A DNA stretch of 64,000 nucleotides from Salinilacustrithrix flava. Its GTDB lineage: Bacteria; Actinomycetota; Acidimicrobiia; Acidimicrobiales; Salinilacustritrichaceae. Numbering within the stretch: position 1 is the stretch's first letter; every line of letters starts with the position of its first letter. Made by a program: the position numbers and the translations under genes. This document shows, one piece after another, positions 15,662 through 25,215 of the stretch. The stretch lies in NCBI GenBank assembly GCA_024128875.1, contig JAMYFF010000009.1, positions 1 to 64,000 on the forward strand. Direction: 5' to 3'. Below the pieces are notes generated by a model, which saw nothing but the letters and a program-made list of their open reading frames with translations, was not told the DNA's origin and did no database searches.

Positions 15662-16524
15662 GCCACGAGACCGGGGAGCACGCCCACCTGTCCATCGGCG
15701 AGGTCCTCTCGCTGGTGCAGGCGGACTTCCCGGACATCACGATCTCCAAGATCCGCTTCCTCGAGTCCCAAGGCCTGCTCGACCCCGAGCGCACGCCGTC
15801 CGGCTACCGCAAGTTCTACGACGCCGACATCGAGCGCCTGCAGTGGATCCTGACCCAGCAGCGGGACCACTTCCTGCCCCTGAAGGTGATCCGCGAGCGG
15901 CTCGCCGAGTGGGACGCCACCGGGACACCGCCGGCGGGCGATCACCAGAGCCCGCCCGCCGACCAGCTCCCCGGGGCTCTCCAGGACGAGAGCGGCGACG
16001 ACGTCCGCCACGCCGCGGCATCGCTGGCTGCGGCCTCGGCGATCGAGGTCGGCCCCCACGACGAGGAGCCGGCCCCCCCGGAGCCAGCCGAAGCGCCCGA
16101 GGGCGCACCGCAGCCGGTGGGCACCGCCCTCGACCACGCGCCGGACGGGTCCTCCCTCACCGCCGAGGAGCTGGCCGCCCGGGCCAACGTCGGCGTCGAT
16201 GCGGTGCACGAGCTCGAGGGGTTCTCGATGATCTCGTCGCGACGGATCGGGAACGACACCTACTACGACGTCGACCAGCTGCCGATCGTGGAGGCGTGCC
16301 GGGCGTTCCTCGACCACGGCGTCGAGGTCCGCCACCTGCGCATGTACAAGATCGCCGCCGAGCGCGAGGCGGGGGTGCTCGAGCAGCTCATCGTGCCCCT
16401 GCTCAAGCAGCGCAACCCCGAAGCCCGGGCCCGTGCGGTCGACACCGTCACCGAGCTGGCCGACGCGGGCGAGTCCCTGCACGCCGCGCTGCTGCGCCGG
16501 GCGCTGCGCGACACCCTCCCGTAG
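15658..16524 (+). CDS. MerR family regulator (Rv1828-like)
   Basis: 288 residues. The N-terminal winged HTH spans about residues 12-80 (L-S-I-G-E-V-L, K-I-R-F-L-E-S-Q-G-L-L, G-Y-R-K-F-Y). The middle, about 90-165, is a low-complexity Pro/Ala/Glu linker, and the C-terminal half repeats a second helical segment (L-T-A-E-E-L-A-x-R-A-N-V). Length and position match mycobacterial Rv1828, a MerR-like protein encoded immediately after garA. No Cys cluster for metal sensing is present, so it is not a classical metal-responsive MerR. ATGA overlap with garA implies coexpression. Ligand and targets unknown. Confidence 0.88.
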   Translation: MSHETGEHAHLSIGEVLSLVQADFPDITISKIRFLESQGLLDPERTPSGYRKFYDADIERLQWILTQQRDHFLPLKVIRERLAEWDATGTPPAGDHQSPPADQLPGALQDESGDDVRHAAASLAAASAIEVGPHDEEPAPPEPAEAPEGAPQPVGTALDHAPDGSSLTAEELAARANVGVDAVHELEGFSMISSRRIGNDTYYDVDQLPIVEACRAFLDHGVEVRHLRMYKIAAEREAGVLEQLIVPLLKQRNPEARARAVDTVTELADAGESLHAALLRRALRDTLP

Positions 16525-16557
16525 CGCGGACCGCAACGGGGTCCGCGGGGCCAGCGA

Positions 16558-16563
16558 TAGGGT
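16558..16563 (+). promoter_or_regulatory. -10 element TAGGGT before DUF151 gene
   Basis: TAGGGT lies 8 bases before ATG 16572 (5 before the in-frame GTG 16569). The GGGTGG part could also act as a weak Shine-Dalgarno, so the two readings compete here. Confidence 0.35.
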
Positions 16564-16571
16564 GGCCCGTG

Positions 16572-17069
16572 ATGACTTCGGAGATGGAGCTCGTCGGCGT
16601 CCGCGTGGACATGCCCTCGAACACCCCGGTGATGCTGCTCCGGGAGCTCGAGGGCGATCGCCGGATGCTGGCGATCATGATCGGTGGACCAGAGGCCCAG
16701 GCCATCGCCTTCGCGCTCGATGGCGTGGAGACGCGCCGGCCCCTCACCCACGACCTCATCACCCTGCTGCTGGACGAGCTGGACGCCCACCTCGATCGCA
16801 TCGTGATCTCGGCGCTGCGCGACGACGTCTACTACGCGGATCTCCACCTGCAGGTCGGCGAGCAGGTCCACGTCGTCTCGGCCCGCCCGAGCGATGCCAT
16901 GGCCATCGCCGTGCGGGTGGGCACGCCCGTGTTCGCCGACGAGGCCGTCCTGGCCGAAGCCGGCTACCTGGACGTGCCCGACGACGAGGACCTCGAGGAC
17001 GACGACGAGGTCGTCGAGGAGTTCCGTGAGTTCATCGACCAGGTGAACCCCGAAGACTTCGCGTCCTAG
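16572..17069 (+). CDS. Bifunctional nuclease family protein (DUF151, Rv1829-like)
   Basis: 165 residues. The DUF151/BFN core is clear: V-M-L-L-R-E-L, I-M-I-G-G-P-E-A-Q-A-I-A, R-P-L-T-H-D-L, and A-R-P-S-D-A-M-A-I-A-V-R. The C-terminus is a very acidic tail. Plant and thermophile members are described as nucleases; bacterial function is not settled. It lies between two MerR genes in actinobacteria (Rv1829 in M. tuberculosis), the same arrangement as here apart from the K+ channel gene that intervenes before the second MerR. Start ATG 16572; an in-frame GTG three bases upstream is possible. Confidence 0.9.
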   Translation: MTSEMELVGVRVDMPSNTPVMLLRELEGDRRMLAIMIGGPEAQAIAFALDGVETRRPLTHDLITLLLDELDAHLDRIVISALRDDVYYADLHLQVGEQVHVVSARPSDAMAIAVRVGTPVFADEAVLAEAGYLDVPDDEDLEDDDEVVEEFREFIDQVNPEDFAS

Positions 17070-17085
17070 GACGAGGCACCAGCAC

Positions 17086-18147
17086 GTGTGGGGCGCCGAG
17101 CTGCGCCGGCGGGCCAGCGTGGGGCGGCCGCACCCGGTCAGCGCAGCGGCCCGCCTCCAGCGAGGTGTGCTGCTGCTCGGGCTGGTCACGCTGCTCGGGA
17201 CGCTCGGGTACGTGGTCATCGGCCTGGAGCCCGAGGACTCGCTGTACCAGACGATCCTGACCATCTCCACGGTCGGGTACCGGGAGATCGGCCCCGCCCA
17301 CCTGATCGACACCACCGGATACCGGGTCGTGACGATGACGCTCGTCGTGAGCGGTGTGGGCACGGCGCTCTACACCCTGGGTGTCATGCTCGAATCGATC
17401 GTCGAGGGTCGACTCACCGACCAGATCTGGAGGAGGCGCATGGACAAGGGCATCGCCGCCATGTCCGACCACGTCATCGTCTGCGGGTGGGGACGCGTCG
17501 GCCAGACGATCGCGCGCGACATCGCCGCATCCGGGACCGAGGTCGTGGTCATCGACATCGACCCCGACCGGTTCAGCGAGATGGAGCTGCCCTTCATCGA
17601 GGGCGACGCCACCGACGACGGCGTCCTGGCCGCGGCCTCGATCGGCCGGGCCCGCGCCCTCGTGACCGCGCTCGACTCCGACGCCGCCAACCTGTTCGTG
17701 ACCCTCTCCGGGCGGGCGCTCCGGGCCGATCTGTTCATCGTCGCCCGCGCCCGCATCGAGTCCGCGGAGGCCAAGCTGCTCCAGGCCGGCGCCGACCGGG
17801 TGGTCAACCCCCAGCACATCGGCGGCCAGCGCATCGCGGCGTTGATCCTGCAACCCTCCGTCACCGACTTCCTCGACGTGGTGATGCACGACGCCGACCT
17901 CGAGTTCCGGTTGGCCGAGGTCGAGGTCCACGCCGGTTCGGCCATCGCCGGACGGAGCCTGCGGGACGCCCACATCCGGGACCGGACCGGCGCGCTCGTG
18001 CTCGCGATGCGCGACGCCGCCGGGCGGTTCCGCAGCAACCCGACACCGGAGACCCTCCTCCAAGCCGGTGAGGTGCTGATCGCCATCGGCACGCCCGAGC
18101 AGCTGCTCGCGCTGGGGGAGGCGGTGGCCGACGGGGCCACCCGTTGA
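17086..18147 (+). CDS. K+ channel family protein with RCK/TrkA domains
   Basis: 353 residues. Two membrane segments (about 27-47 and 76-100) flank a pore loop with T-I-S-T-V-G-Y-R-E at 59-67. The filter T-V-G-Y matches potassium channels; the position after it is Arg where most have Gly. An RCK/TrkA-N Rossmann domain begins at V-I-V-C-G-W-G-R-V-G (about 131) with the acidic V-V-I-D-I-D-P-D-R strand end, and a TrkA-C domain closes the protein. This is the MthK-like layout. It sits 16 bases after DUF151; no channel gene occurs at this place in the mycobacterial cluster, so it is an addition. Start GTG 17086. Confidence 0.88.
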   Translation: MWGAELRRRASVGRPHPVSAAARLQRGVLLLGLVTLLGTLGYVVIGLEPEDSLYQTILTISTVGYREIGPAHLIDTTGYRVVTMTLVVSGVGTALYTLGVMLESIVEGRLTDQIWRRRMDKGIAAMSDHVIVCGWGRVGQTIARDIAASGTEVVVIDIDPDRFSEMELPFIEGDATDDGVLAAASIGRARALVTALDSDAANLFVTLSGRALRADLFIVARARIESAEAKLLQAGADRVVNPQHIGGQRIAALILQPSVTDFLDVVMHDADLEFRLAEVEVHAGSAIAGRSLRDAHIRDRTGALVLAMRDAAGRFRSNPTPETLLQAGEVLIAIGTPEQLLALGEAVADGATR

Positions 18148-18190
18148 CGCAGCGCGCGACCGGTCATACCATTCCGCCACGACACGCGCG

Positions 18191-18196
18191 TAATTT
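18191..18196 (+). promoter_or_regulatory. -10 element TAATTT upstream of second merR gene
   Basis: TAATTT is the most AT-rich hexamer in the 100-base gap between the channel gene and the MerR gene, and fits TANNNT. It would give a leader of about 45 bases ending in GGAGGAG. Candidate only. Confidence 0.35.
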
Positions 18197-18247
18197 CGCC
18201 GGTGTGGTCCGTCGGGCCCGCTGGAGGCGCTGGACGGAGGAGCGGTG

Positions 18248-18718
18248 ATGGCAGGCACGATCGAAGGTGGCTTCTCGGGGAAGCGGGCGGCAGAGATCGT
18301 CGGCATCACCTACCGCCAGCTCGACTACTGGGCCCGCACCGACCTGATCCGGCCGTCGCTCGCCGACGCCGGCGGCTCCGGCACCCGGCGCCGCTACAGC
18401 TACAAGGACCTGCTCGAGCTCAAGGTCATCAAGCGCCTGCTCGACGCCGGCATCAAGCTGGAGTCCATCCGCGAGGCCTTCGAGTACCTGCGCGAGCGCC
18501 TCGGCGAGGACGTCGCCTCCGCCCACCTGGTCATCGACGGCACGAGCGCCGTGCTGGTCCGGGGCAACGAGCTGATCGACGTGGTGAACCGCTACCAGGG
18601 ACAGGGCGTGCTCAACCTGCTCCCCATGGACGGCGTCATCGAGGAGCTCGACACCGCCGTGCAGATGTTCAGCGACGACACCACCCCGAAGGGCATCGGC
18701 ACCGCCGCCCAGGGCTGA
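18248..18718 (+). CDS. MerR family regulator (Rv1830-like)
   Basis: 156 residues. MerR HTH at about residues 8-75 (A-A-E-I-V-G-I-T-Y-R-Q-L-D-Y-W, R-R-Y-S-Y-K-D-L-L-E-L-K) followed by a small C-terminal helical domain. It corresponds to mycobacterial Rv1830, the second MerR of the garA cluster. ATG 18248 is preferred over GTG 18245 since GGAGGAG at 18236-18242 is then 5 bases away. Mycobacterial homologues are linked with growth and antibiotic tolerance, but a ligand is not known. Its 3' neighbour is gcvT, 35 bases on. Confidence 0.9.
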   Translation: MAGTIEGGFSGKRAAEIVGITYRQLDYWARTDLIRPSLADAGGSGTRRRYSYKDLLELKVIKRLLDAGIKLESIREAFEYLRERLGEDVASAHLVIDGTSAVLVRGNELIDVVNRYQGQGVLNLLPMDGVIEELDTAVQMFSDDTTPKGIGTAAQG

Positions 18719-18753
18719 TCCGCCCGCCGCCTCGCACCTGCCAGGCTCGGGGC

Positions 18754-19806
18754 ATGCAGCGATCGCCCCTCGATGCCGAGCACCGCACCCTCGGCGCCAA
18801 GCTCGTTCCCTTCGGCGGCTGGGAGATGCCGCTCGCGTACGCCGAGGGCACCGTCGCCGAACACCGCGCCTGTCGCACCGGCGCGGTCGCCTTCGACGTG
18901 TCCCACCTCGGCACGGTGCGCGTCACCGGGCCCGGTGCCTTCGAGCGGCTGCAGACCACGCTCACCAACGACCTCCGCCGGATCGAGCCGGGTCGGGCCC
19001 AGTACACCCACCTGCTCGACGCCGACGACGCCTCGGTGGTGGACGACATCATCGTGTGGTGGCGCGACGACGAGGTGTTCGACGTCATGCCGAACGCGTC
19101 CAACACCGACGGCGTGCGGGAGGCCATCGGCGGGGAGGACGTGACCGCGACGCGGGCCGTGATCGCGATCCAGGGGCCTGACGCGCGCGCCCGCCTCGCA
19201 GCGGTGGCACCTGATGCGGCCGAGGTGCCTCGCTTCGCGGTCCGCAGCTTCGACTGGGACGGGCACGCCTGCACGGTGGCCGGCACCGGCTACACCGGGG
19301 AGGACGGGGTGGAGTGCGCAGTGCCCGCCGACGTGGCACCCGCCTTCTGGCAGGCGCTGCTGGCCGGCGGCATCGAGCCGGCGGGTCTCGGCGCCCGGGA
19401 CACGTTGCGCCTCGAGGCCGGTCTGCCCCTGCACGGCAACGAGCTCGGCCCCGGCATCACCCCGCTGCAGGCCGGCCTCGGCTGGGTGGTCCGCTGGGAC
19501 ACCGAGTTCCGCGGCAAGGCCGCCCTGCAGGCGGAACGGGAGACCGGGGTGGCCCGCCGCCTGCGCGGCCTGGTCTGCGAGGGACGCCGGCCACCCCGCA
19601 CGGGGAACCCGGTGCACGTCGGGGGCGTCAGCGCCGGCACGGTCACCTCCGGCAACTTCTCGCCCATGCTCGAGACCGGCATCGCGCTGGCCTTCCTGCC
19701 GCCGGACGTGGAGGACGGGGTCGAGGTCGAGATCGACGTCCGGGGTTCGGTGGTGCCTGCCGTGGTGACCAAGCCGCCGTTCTGGCCGAACGACCGCGAC
19801 GGGTGA
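18754..19806 (+). CDS. gcvT: Glycine cleavage system aminomethyltransferase T protein
   Basis: 350 residues, GcvT fold. Recognisable blocks: F-G-G-W-E-M-P-L-x-Y near residue 20, D-V-S-H-L-G, the folate-binding Q-x-T-x-T-N-D-L region, G-T-G-Y-T-G-E-D-G-V-E and the C-terminal R-L-E-A-G-L-P-L-H-G-N-E-L. It releases ammonia and passes the methylene group from GcvH to tetrahydrofolate. The catalytic Asp is present in the D-V-S-H region. It follows the Rv1830-like MerR by 35 bases; no Shine-Dalgarno is evident before ATG 18754. The rest of the pathway (gcvH at 14.8 kb, gcvP at 28.7 kb) is in this window. Confidence 0.93.
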   Translation: MQRSPLDAEHRTLGAKLVPFGGWEMPLAYAEGTVAEHRACRTGAVAFDVSHLGTVRVTGPGAFERLQTTLTNDLRRIEPGRAQYTHLLDADDASVVDDIIVWWRDDEVFDVMPNASNTDGVREAIGGEDVTATRAVIAIQGPDARARLAAVAPDAAEVPRFAVRSFDWDGHACTVAGTGYTGEDGVECAVPADVAPAFWQALLAGGIEPAGLGARDTLRLEAGLPLHGNELGPGITPLQAGLGWVVRWDTEFRGKAALQAERETGVARRLRGLVCEGRRPPRTGNPVHVGGVSAGTVTSGNFSPMLETGIALAFLPPDVEDGVEVEIDVRGSVVPAVVTKPPFWPNDRDG

Positions 19807-19816
19807 CCACGCGGGG

Positions 19817-19822
19817 TAGTGT
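19817..19822 (+). promoter_or_regulatory. -10 element TAGTGT upstream of lipoprotein-glgX pair
   Basis: TAGTGT lies 36 bases before ATG 19859, leaving a short leader that holds GAGGGA about nine bases from the start codon. This gene is therefore leadered, unlike several neighbours. Confidence 0.4.
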
Positions 19823-19858
19823 CTCTGGCCCGACAGAACCTTCCCGAGGGAATGCCTG

Positions 19859-20451
19859 ATGCACCGCAGCAAGATCTTCGCCCCGCTCGTCGCCGTCGCC
19901 CTGCTCTTCGCCGCGTGCGGCGATGACGACGACACCAGCACCGCCACCGACGACACGGTCGCCGACGCTGCCGAGGACACCACGGAGAGCGAGACCGAGA
20001 GCGAGACCGACTCCGGCACCTCCGAGGACATCGACGAAGAGGCCCTCGCCGACAGCATGGGGGAGTGCGGCTTCCTCGCCGCCTTCGCCACGGCCTTCGA
20101 GGACTTCGATCCGACCACCATGTACGGCGGCGAGGAGGCGACCGACTTCGGCCAGCTCTTCGCCCCCCTCGCCGAGGCGACCCAGGAGGTCGCGGCGGCA
20201 GCCCCCGACGAGATCCGCGATGCCTTCTCGACCCTGGCCGACGGCTTCAGCCAGGTCGCAGCCGAGCTCGAGGGCGTGGTGCTGGACTTCACCGACCCCG
20301 AGAGCATGGATCCCGAGACCATGGCCAAGCTCGAGAGCCTCGACACCGCGTTCGGTGAGGAGTACGAGGCGGCCGCAGCCGAGGTCGATGCGTGGATGAC
20401 CGAGAACTGCGCCGACATCGCTGACACCTTCGACCTGGACGCCTTCGGATC

Positions 20452-20455
<4 letters not shown>
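19859..20455 (+). CDS. Acidic secreted lipoprotein, unknown function
   Basis: 198 residues. Lipoprotein signal peptide with lipobox F-A-A-C (Cys 20), followed by G-D-D-D-D and an extended Asp/Thr/Ser/Glu tract to about residue 60. The remaining domain is acidic and mainly helical with two Cys (E-C-G-F near 69 and N-C-A-D near 183), possibly a disulfide. I recognise no family. Its stop codon TGA overlaps the CTG start inferred for glgX, so the two may be co-translated, an odd pairing of a surface lipoprotein with a cytosolic debranching enzyme. Confidence 0.75.
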
Positions 20456-22545
<2,090 letters not shown>

Positions 22546-22573
22546 TCACCGCCCGCCGGTCCGTCGGAGATGA

Positions 22574-23002
22574 CTAGGCCAGCTGGCGGGCGATGGTGCC
22601 GGCGTCGTAGTAGAGGCGCTGGTTGATCAGGTCTTCGCCGTCGAACTCGAAGATCGACGCCATCCGGGCCCGGAACCGCTTGCCGCTGGGCTCGACCCCG
22701 TGGACCTCACCGAGGTGCGTGCCCGTCATCCAGTGCTCCGACACCACGGCCCGGTCGCTGTGGTGGTGGCAGATGACCTCGAAGGACTGGTCGGGGAAGG
22801 CGCGGCGCCGCTCGGCCAGGTAGGCCCGCATCGCCTCGGCCCCGTCGAGCACCCGCCCGGAGGCGATCAGCTCCATCCGGGGCCGGGTGAAGGTGGCCAC
22901 GACCGCGTCGATGTCGCCGGTGCAGTGCGCGTCGAGGTGGCGCCGCAGGACCTGCTCCCGGGCGTCCCGGAGCTTGTCGCTGATCGGCACGACGTCGGCC
23001 AC
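22574..23002 (-). CDS. SnoaL-like / NTF2-fold protein
   Basis: 142 residues from GTG. The NTF2-like fold is suggested by the pattern L-R-R-H-L-D-A-H-x-x-G-D-I-D-A-V-V-A-T-F near the N-terminus, the central G-A-E-A-M-R-A-Y-L-A-E-R-R-R-A-F-P-D helix and a C-terminal antiparallel sheet ending in I-F-E-F-D-G-E-D-L-I. This is typical of ester cyclases and SnoaL-type proteins, which hydrolyse or rearrange small lipophilic substrates. The gene begins 4 bases after the aldolase stop, so the two are cotranscribed, likely for one catabolic route. Substrate not predictable. Confidence 0.78.
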   Translation of the reverse strand: MADVVPISDKLRDAREQVLRRHLDAHCTGDIDAVVATFTRPRMELIASGRVLDGAEAMRAYLAERRRAFPDQSFEVICHHHSDRAVVSEHWMTGTHLGEVHGVEPSGKRFRARMASIFEFDGEDLINQRLYYDAGTIARQLA

Positions 23003-23006
23003 CGGT

Positions 23007-23780
23007 TCAGTCCAGCAGGTCGGGCTGGTCGCGGAGGATCTTGTCGTACAGCGGCTGGAAGCTGAACCAGCCGGCGAAGCTCGAGCCGACCTGGCTGTGG
23101 GCCTGCTGGGCCCCCTCCTCGTCGATGAGGATCGGCGTGCCGGCGGCCTCGGCCATGAGCTGCACCTCGCAGCTGCGCTCCATGCTGATGTACCACCAGG
23201 CGGCCTCGTCGACGGAGCCGCCGACGGTGAGCAGGCCGTGGTTGCGCAGGATGGCGGCCTTGTTGTCGCCGAGGGCGTGGGCGATGCGCTTGCCCTCCTC
23301 GACGTCGAGGACGACGCCGGTGTAGTCGTCGAAGACGGCGTGGTCGTCGTAGAAGGCGCACGCGTCCTGGGTGATCATGTCGAGGGGACGAGCCAGGGTC
23401 GACCACGCCCGACCCGCCTTGGAGTGGGTGTGGGCGGCGGCGACGGCGTCGGGGCGGGCCTGGTGGATCTGGGAGTGGATGGCGAAGGCGGCCTGGTTGA
23501 CCGGCCAGTCGCCCTCGACGACGGCGCCGTTGTGGTCGACCAGGATCAGGTCCGAGACGCGCACCAGGTCGAAGCTGAGGCCGAAGGGGTTCACCCAGAA
23601 CAGCTCGGGGTGCTCGGGGTCCCGGGCGGTGACGTGGCCGGCCACGCCCTCGTTGAAGCCGAACCGGCCGAAGAGGCGGAACGTGGCGGCGAGGCGCTGC
23701 TTGCGGTGCAGGCGCTCCTCCTCGACGGATGCGAACTCCGGGAGCTTGTGCGGGGTGGGGTGGGGCACGGTGGCTGGCAC
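23007..23780 (-). CDS. Class II aldolase/adducin family protein
   Basis: 257 residues. Aldolase class II fold with N-x-G-x-x-G-H-V-T-A-R (substrate/phosphate loop near 45), zinc ligands H-T-H near 115 and a His in R-N-H-G-L-L near 190, and the acidic catalytic-side residue in the H-S-x-I-H-x-A-R block. Homologues act on sugar phosphates or aromatic acids. GTG start with AAGGAG six bases upstream. It is followed directly by the SnoaL gene and preceded by a TetR gene 31 bases upstream, so TetR-controlled expression of the pair is plausible. Confidence 0.87.
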   Translation of the reverse strand: MPATVPHPTPHKLPEFASVEEERLHRKQRLAATFRLFGRFGFNEGVAGHVTARDPEHPELFWVNPFGLSFDLVRVSDLILVDHNGAVVEGDWPVNQAAFAIHSQIHQARPDAVAAAHTHSKAGRAWSTLARPLDMITQDACAFYDDHAVFDDYTGVVLDVEEGKRIAHALGDNKAAILRNHGLLTVGGSVDEAAWWYISMERSCEVQLMAEAAGTPILIDEEGAQQAHSQVGSSFAGWFSFQPLYDKILRDQPDLLD

Positions 23781-23811
23781 GGAGGTCTCCTTCGACGGCG
23801 GCGCGATGCCC

Positions 23812-24456
23812 TCAGTGTAGGTGTGTGCCCGAGATCACTGCGGGGTCGGCACCCGCACCCCGGGCGATGCCCTCGAAGCCGCTCCAGAGCAGGGTCGTGA
23901 GGTAGGTCGTGAGGGCGTGGCGGGACATGGTGCGGTTGCGGATCCACCAGTCGCCGGCCTGGTGGACCATGCCGACGATGCCGTGGGCGAAGGGCTCGGC
24001 CCCGCCGGCGTCGAGCCCCTGGGCGCGGAGCTGGTCGCCGATGCGGACCGCGACCTCGCGGGCGACCGATTCGACGATGGCGCCCGCCTCCTCGAGGTCG
24101 GGCCGCACGCCGCCGCCGGACGTGAGGAACGTGTACAGCTGGGGCTCATCCTCGAGGAACTCGAGGTAGGTGTCGACGGTCCGCCACAGCAGGTCGCGCG
24201 GCGCTTCGCTCTCCAGAGGCGTCGCCAGGCGGTTCATGAGGACCGTGGCGTAGTGGTCGCCGATGGCCCGCCCCAGGCCCTCGCGGTCACCGAAGTGGCG
24301 GTACAGGATCGGCTTGGTCACCCCACCCTGGGCGGCGAGCTGCTCCATGGACGCGTTGGGGCCGATGGTGCGGATGGCAGCGACCGCGGCCTCGAGCAGC
24401 TGGGCACGACGTTCCTCACGGCTCGGTCGGGAGCCGGTCCTGCTGCGCGGGGCCAT
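23812..24456 (-). CDS. TetR family transcriptional regulator
   Basis: 214 residues. N-terminal HTH: R-A-Q-L-L-E-A-A-V, then S-M-E-Q-L-A-A-Q-G-G-V-T-K-P-I-L-Y-R-H-F (about residues 36-56). The C-terminal helical ligand domain is unremarkable. It lies upstream of and same-strand with the aldolase-SnoaL pair, with 31 bases between, and may control that operon. Start: ATG 24456; the -10 AGGCTA (TAGCCT on this strand) lies 6 bases upstream. Ligand unknown. Confidence 0.92.
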   Translation of the reverse strand: MAPRSRTGSRPSREERRAQLLEAAVAAIRTIGPNASMEQLAAQGGVTKPILYRHFGDREGLGRAIGDHYATVLMNRLATPLESEAPRDLLWRTVDTYLEFLEDEPQLYTFLTSGGGVRPDLEEAGAIVESVAREVAVRIGDQLRAQGLDAGGAEPFAHGIVGMVHQAGDWWIRNRTMSRHALTTYLTTLLWSGFEGIARGAGADPAVISGTHLH

Positions 24457-24462
24457 CGCACC

Positions 24463-24468
24463 AGGCTA
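24463..24468 (-). promoter_or_regulatory. -10 element TAGCCT, leaderless start of TetR gene
   Basis: On the reverse strand TAGCCT is followed by 6 bases and ATG 24456, without a Shine-Dalgarno sequence. The direct repeats further upstream at 24628-24661 could be operators for this promoter. Confidence 0.5.
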
Positions 24469-24627
24469 CCGGTGCGCCGCCGCACCGCTGAGCACGTCGA
24501 AGCGTCACGGTGACGAAACCAGGGATGGACGATGGGGAGCGAGGCAGCGCGGCCCATCCGCCGACCCACCCATCGGGGATTGGTGACAAAGGGTGAACCC
24601 CCAGGTCAGCGGATCGGGCCCTGAGGG

Positions 24628-24660
24628 AGTGGAACGCGTTTTTGCCAAAAGTGGAACGCG
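24628..24660. promoter_or_regulatory. Paired AGTGGAACGCG direct repeat around TTTTTGCCAAAA
   Basis: AGTGGAACGCG occurs at 24628-24638 and again at 24650-24660, 22 bases apart (about two helix turns), with the near-palindrome TTTTTGCCAAAA between. AACGCGTT is itself palindromic. The block lies within a 300-base gene-free region of clearly lower GC than its surroundings, between the TetR gene and a small two-gene locus. The layout fits an operator for two copies of a DNA-binding protein, for example the small HTH protein at 24932 or the TetR protein; binding is inference. Confidence 0.5.
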
Positions 24661-24743
24661 CCTGAGCGATAGGAGCGGGGGAGAGGGGTGGTCGAGCCGC
24701 CAAAGATCCGGCATTATGCACGCAGCCCGTCGTAACAACTTGA

Positions 24744-24749
24744 TACAGT
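24744..24749 (+). promoter_or_regulatory. -10 element TACAGT, leaderless start of 54-residue gene
   Basis: TACAGT, 7 bases, then GTG 24757. No Shine-Dalgarno precedes the GTG. Confidence 0.55.
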
Positions 24750-24756
24750 CGGACGT

Positions 24757-24921
24757 GTGCCTGGAGGCGACGTCAAGCTCACCTACGACGAGGCCATGGC
24801 GATTTGCCTGCTCCTCGCCGAGGCCGCCGATGCGGTGACCGACGACGACCAGCTCCGAGACACCTGGGCTGAGGAGGCTCGGCTCATTATCGAACTCGTC
24901 CTGAACCGGACCGACGACTGA
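24757..24921 (+). CDS. Small acidic protein, 54 residues, paired with HTH gene
   Basis: Begins at GTG 24757 seven bases after a -10 hexamer. The product is acidic and helical: V-P-G-G-D-V-K-L-T-Y-D-E-A-M-A-I-C at the start, then A-E-A-A-D-A-V-T-D-D-D-Q-L-R-D-T-W and E-E-A-R-L-I-I-E-L-V at the end. I recognise no domain. It is followed after 10 bases by a 69-residue HTH protein on the same strand, so the two form a minimal operon. The arrangement resembles some small regulator/partner pairs, but toxin-antitoxin function is not shown. Codon use is less GC-biased than in its neighbours. Confidence 0.55.
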   Translation: MPGGDVKLTYDEAMAICLLLAEAADAVTDDDQLRDTWAEEARLIIELVLNRTDD

Positions 24922-24931
24922 GAGCAGCCAG

Positions 24932-25141
24932 ATGGCGACAACCACGAAGCCCGAATCGAAGCAGGAGAACCTCTTGAAGCTTGTTCGCTACGCGGCCGAG
25001 AACGCCGGCATCGCTTCGAGCAAGCGAGACGCAGCGATCCGTGAGGCGCACCGCGCTGGATCATCTCTGCGCGAGATCGCCGAGGCGAGCGGGATCTCGC
25101 ACATGACCGTCAAGCGCATCGTCGAGCGGACGGCGGAGTAG
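24932..25141 (+). CDS. Small HTH DNA-binding protein, 69 residues
   Basis: 69 residues: a basic, Lys/Thr/Glu-rich N-terminus followed by a helix-turn-helix at about residues 42-66 (G-S-S-L-R-E-I-A-E-A-S-G-I-S-H-M-T-V-K-R-I-V). It resembles the DNA-binding halves of resolvase/sigma-like HTH or small Hin-type proteins, with nothing else attached. It lies 10 bases after a 54-residue acidic gene and may regulate its own operon through the repeats at 24628-24660. ATG 24932 has a weak GAGAGCAG purine run upstream. Function beyond DNA binding is not predictable. Confidence 0.65.
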   Translation: MATTTKPESKQENLLKLVRYAAENAGIASSKRDAAIREAHRAGSSLREIAEASGISHMTVKRIVERTAE

Positions 25142-25215
25142 CCGGACCGATCATCCAGCATCTGGGAAGATCGGCGAACACGAGCCGGCGAGCGGTTGCC
25201 TCGCGACTAGGACAG

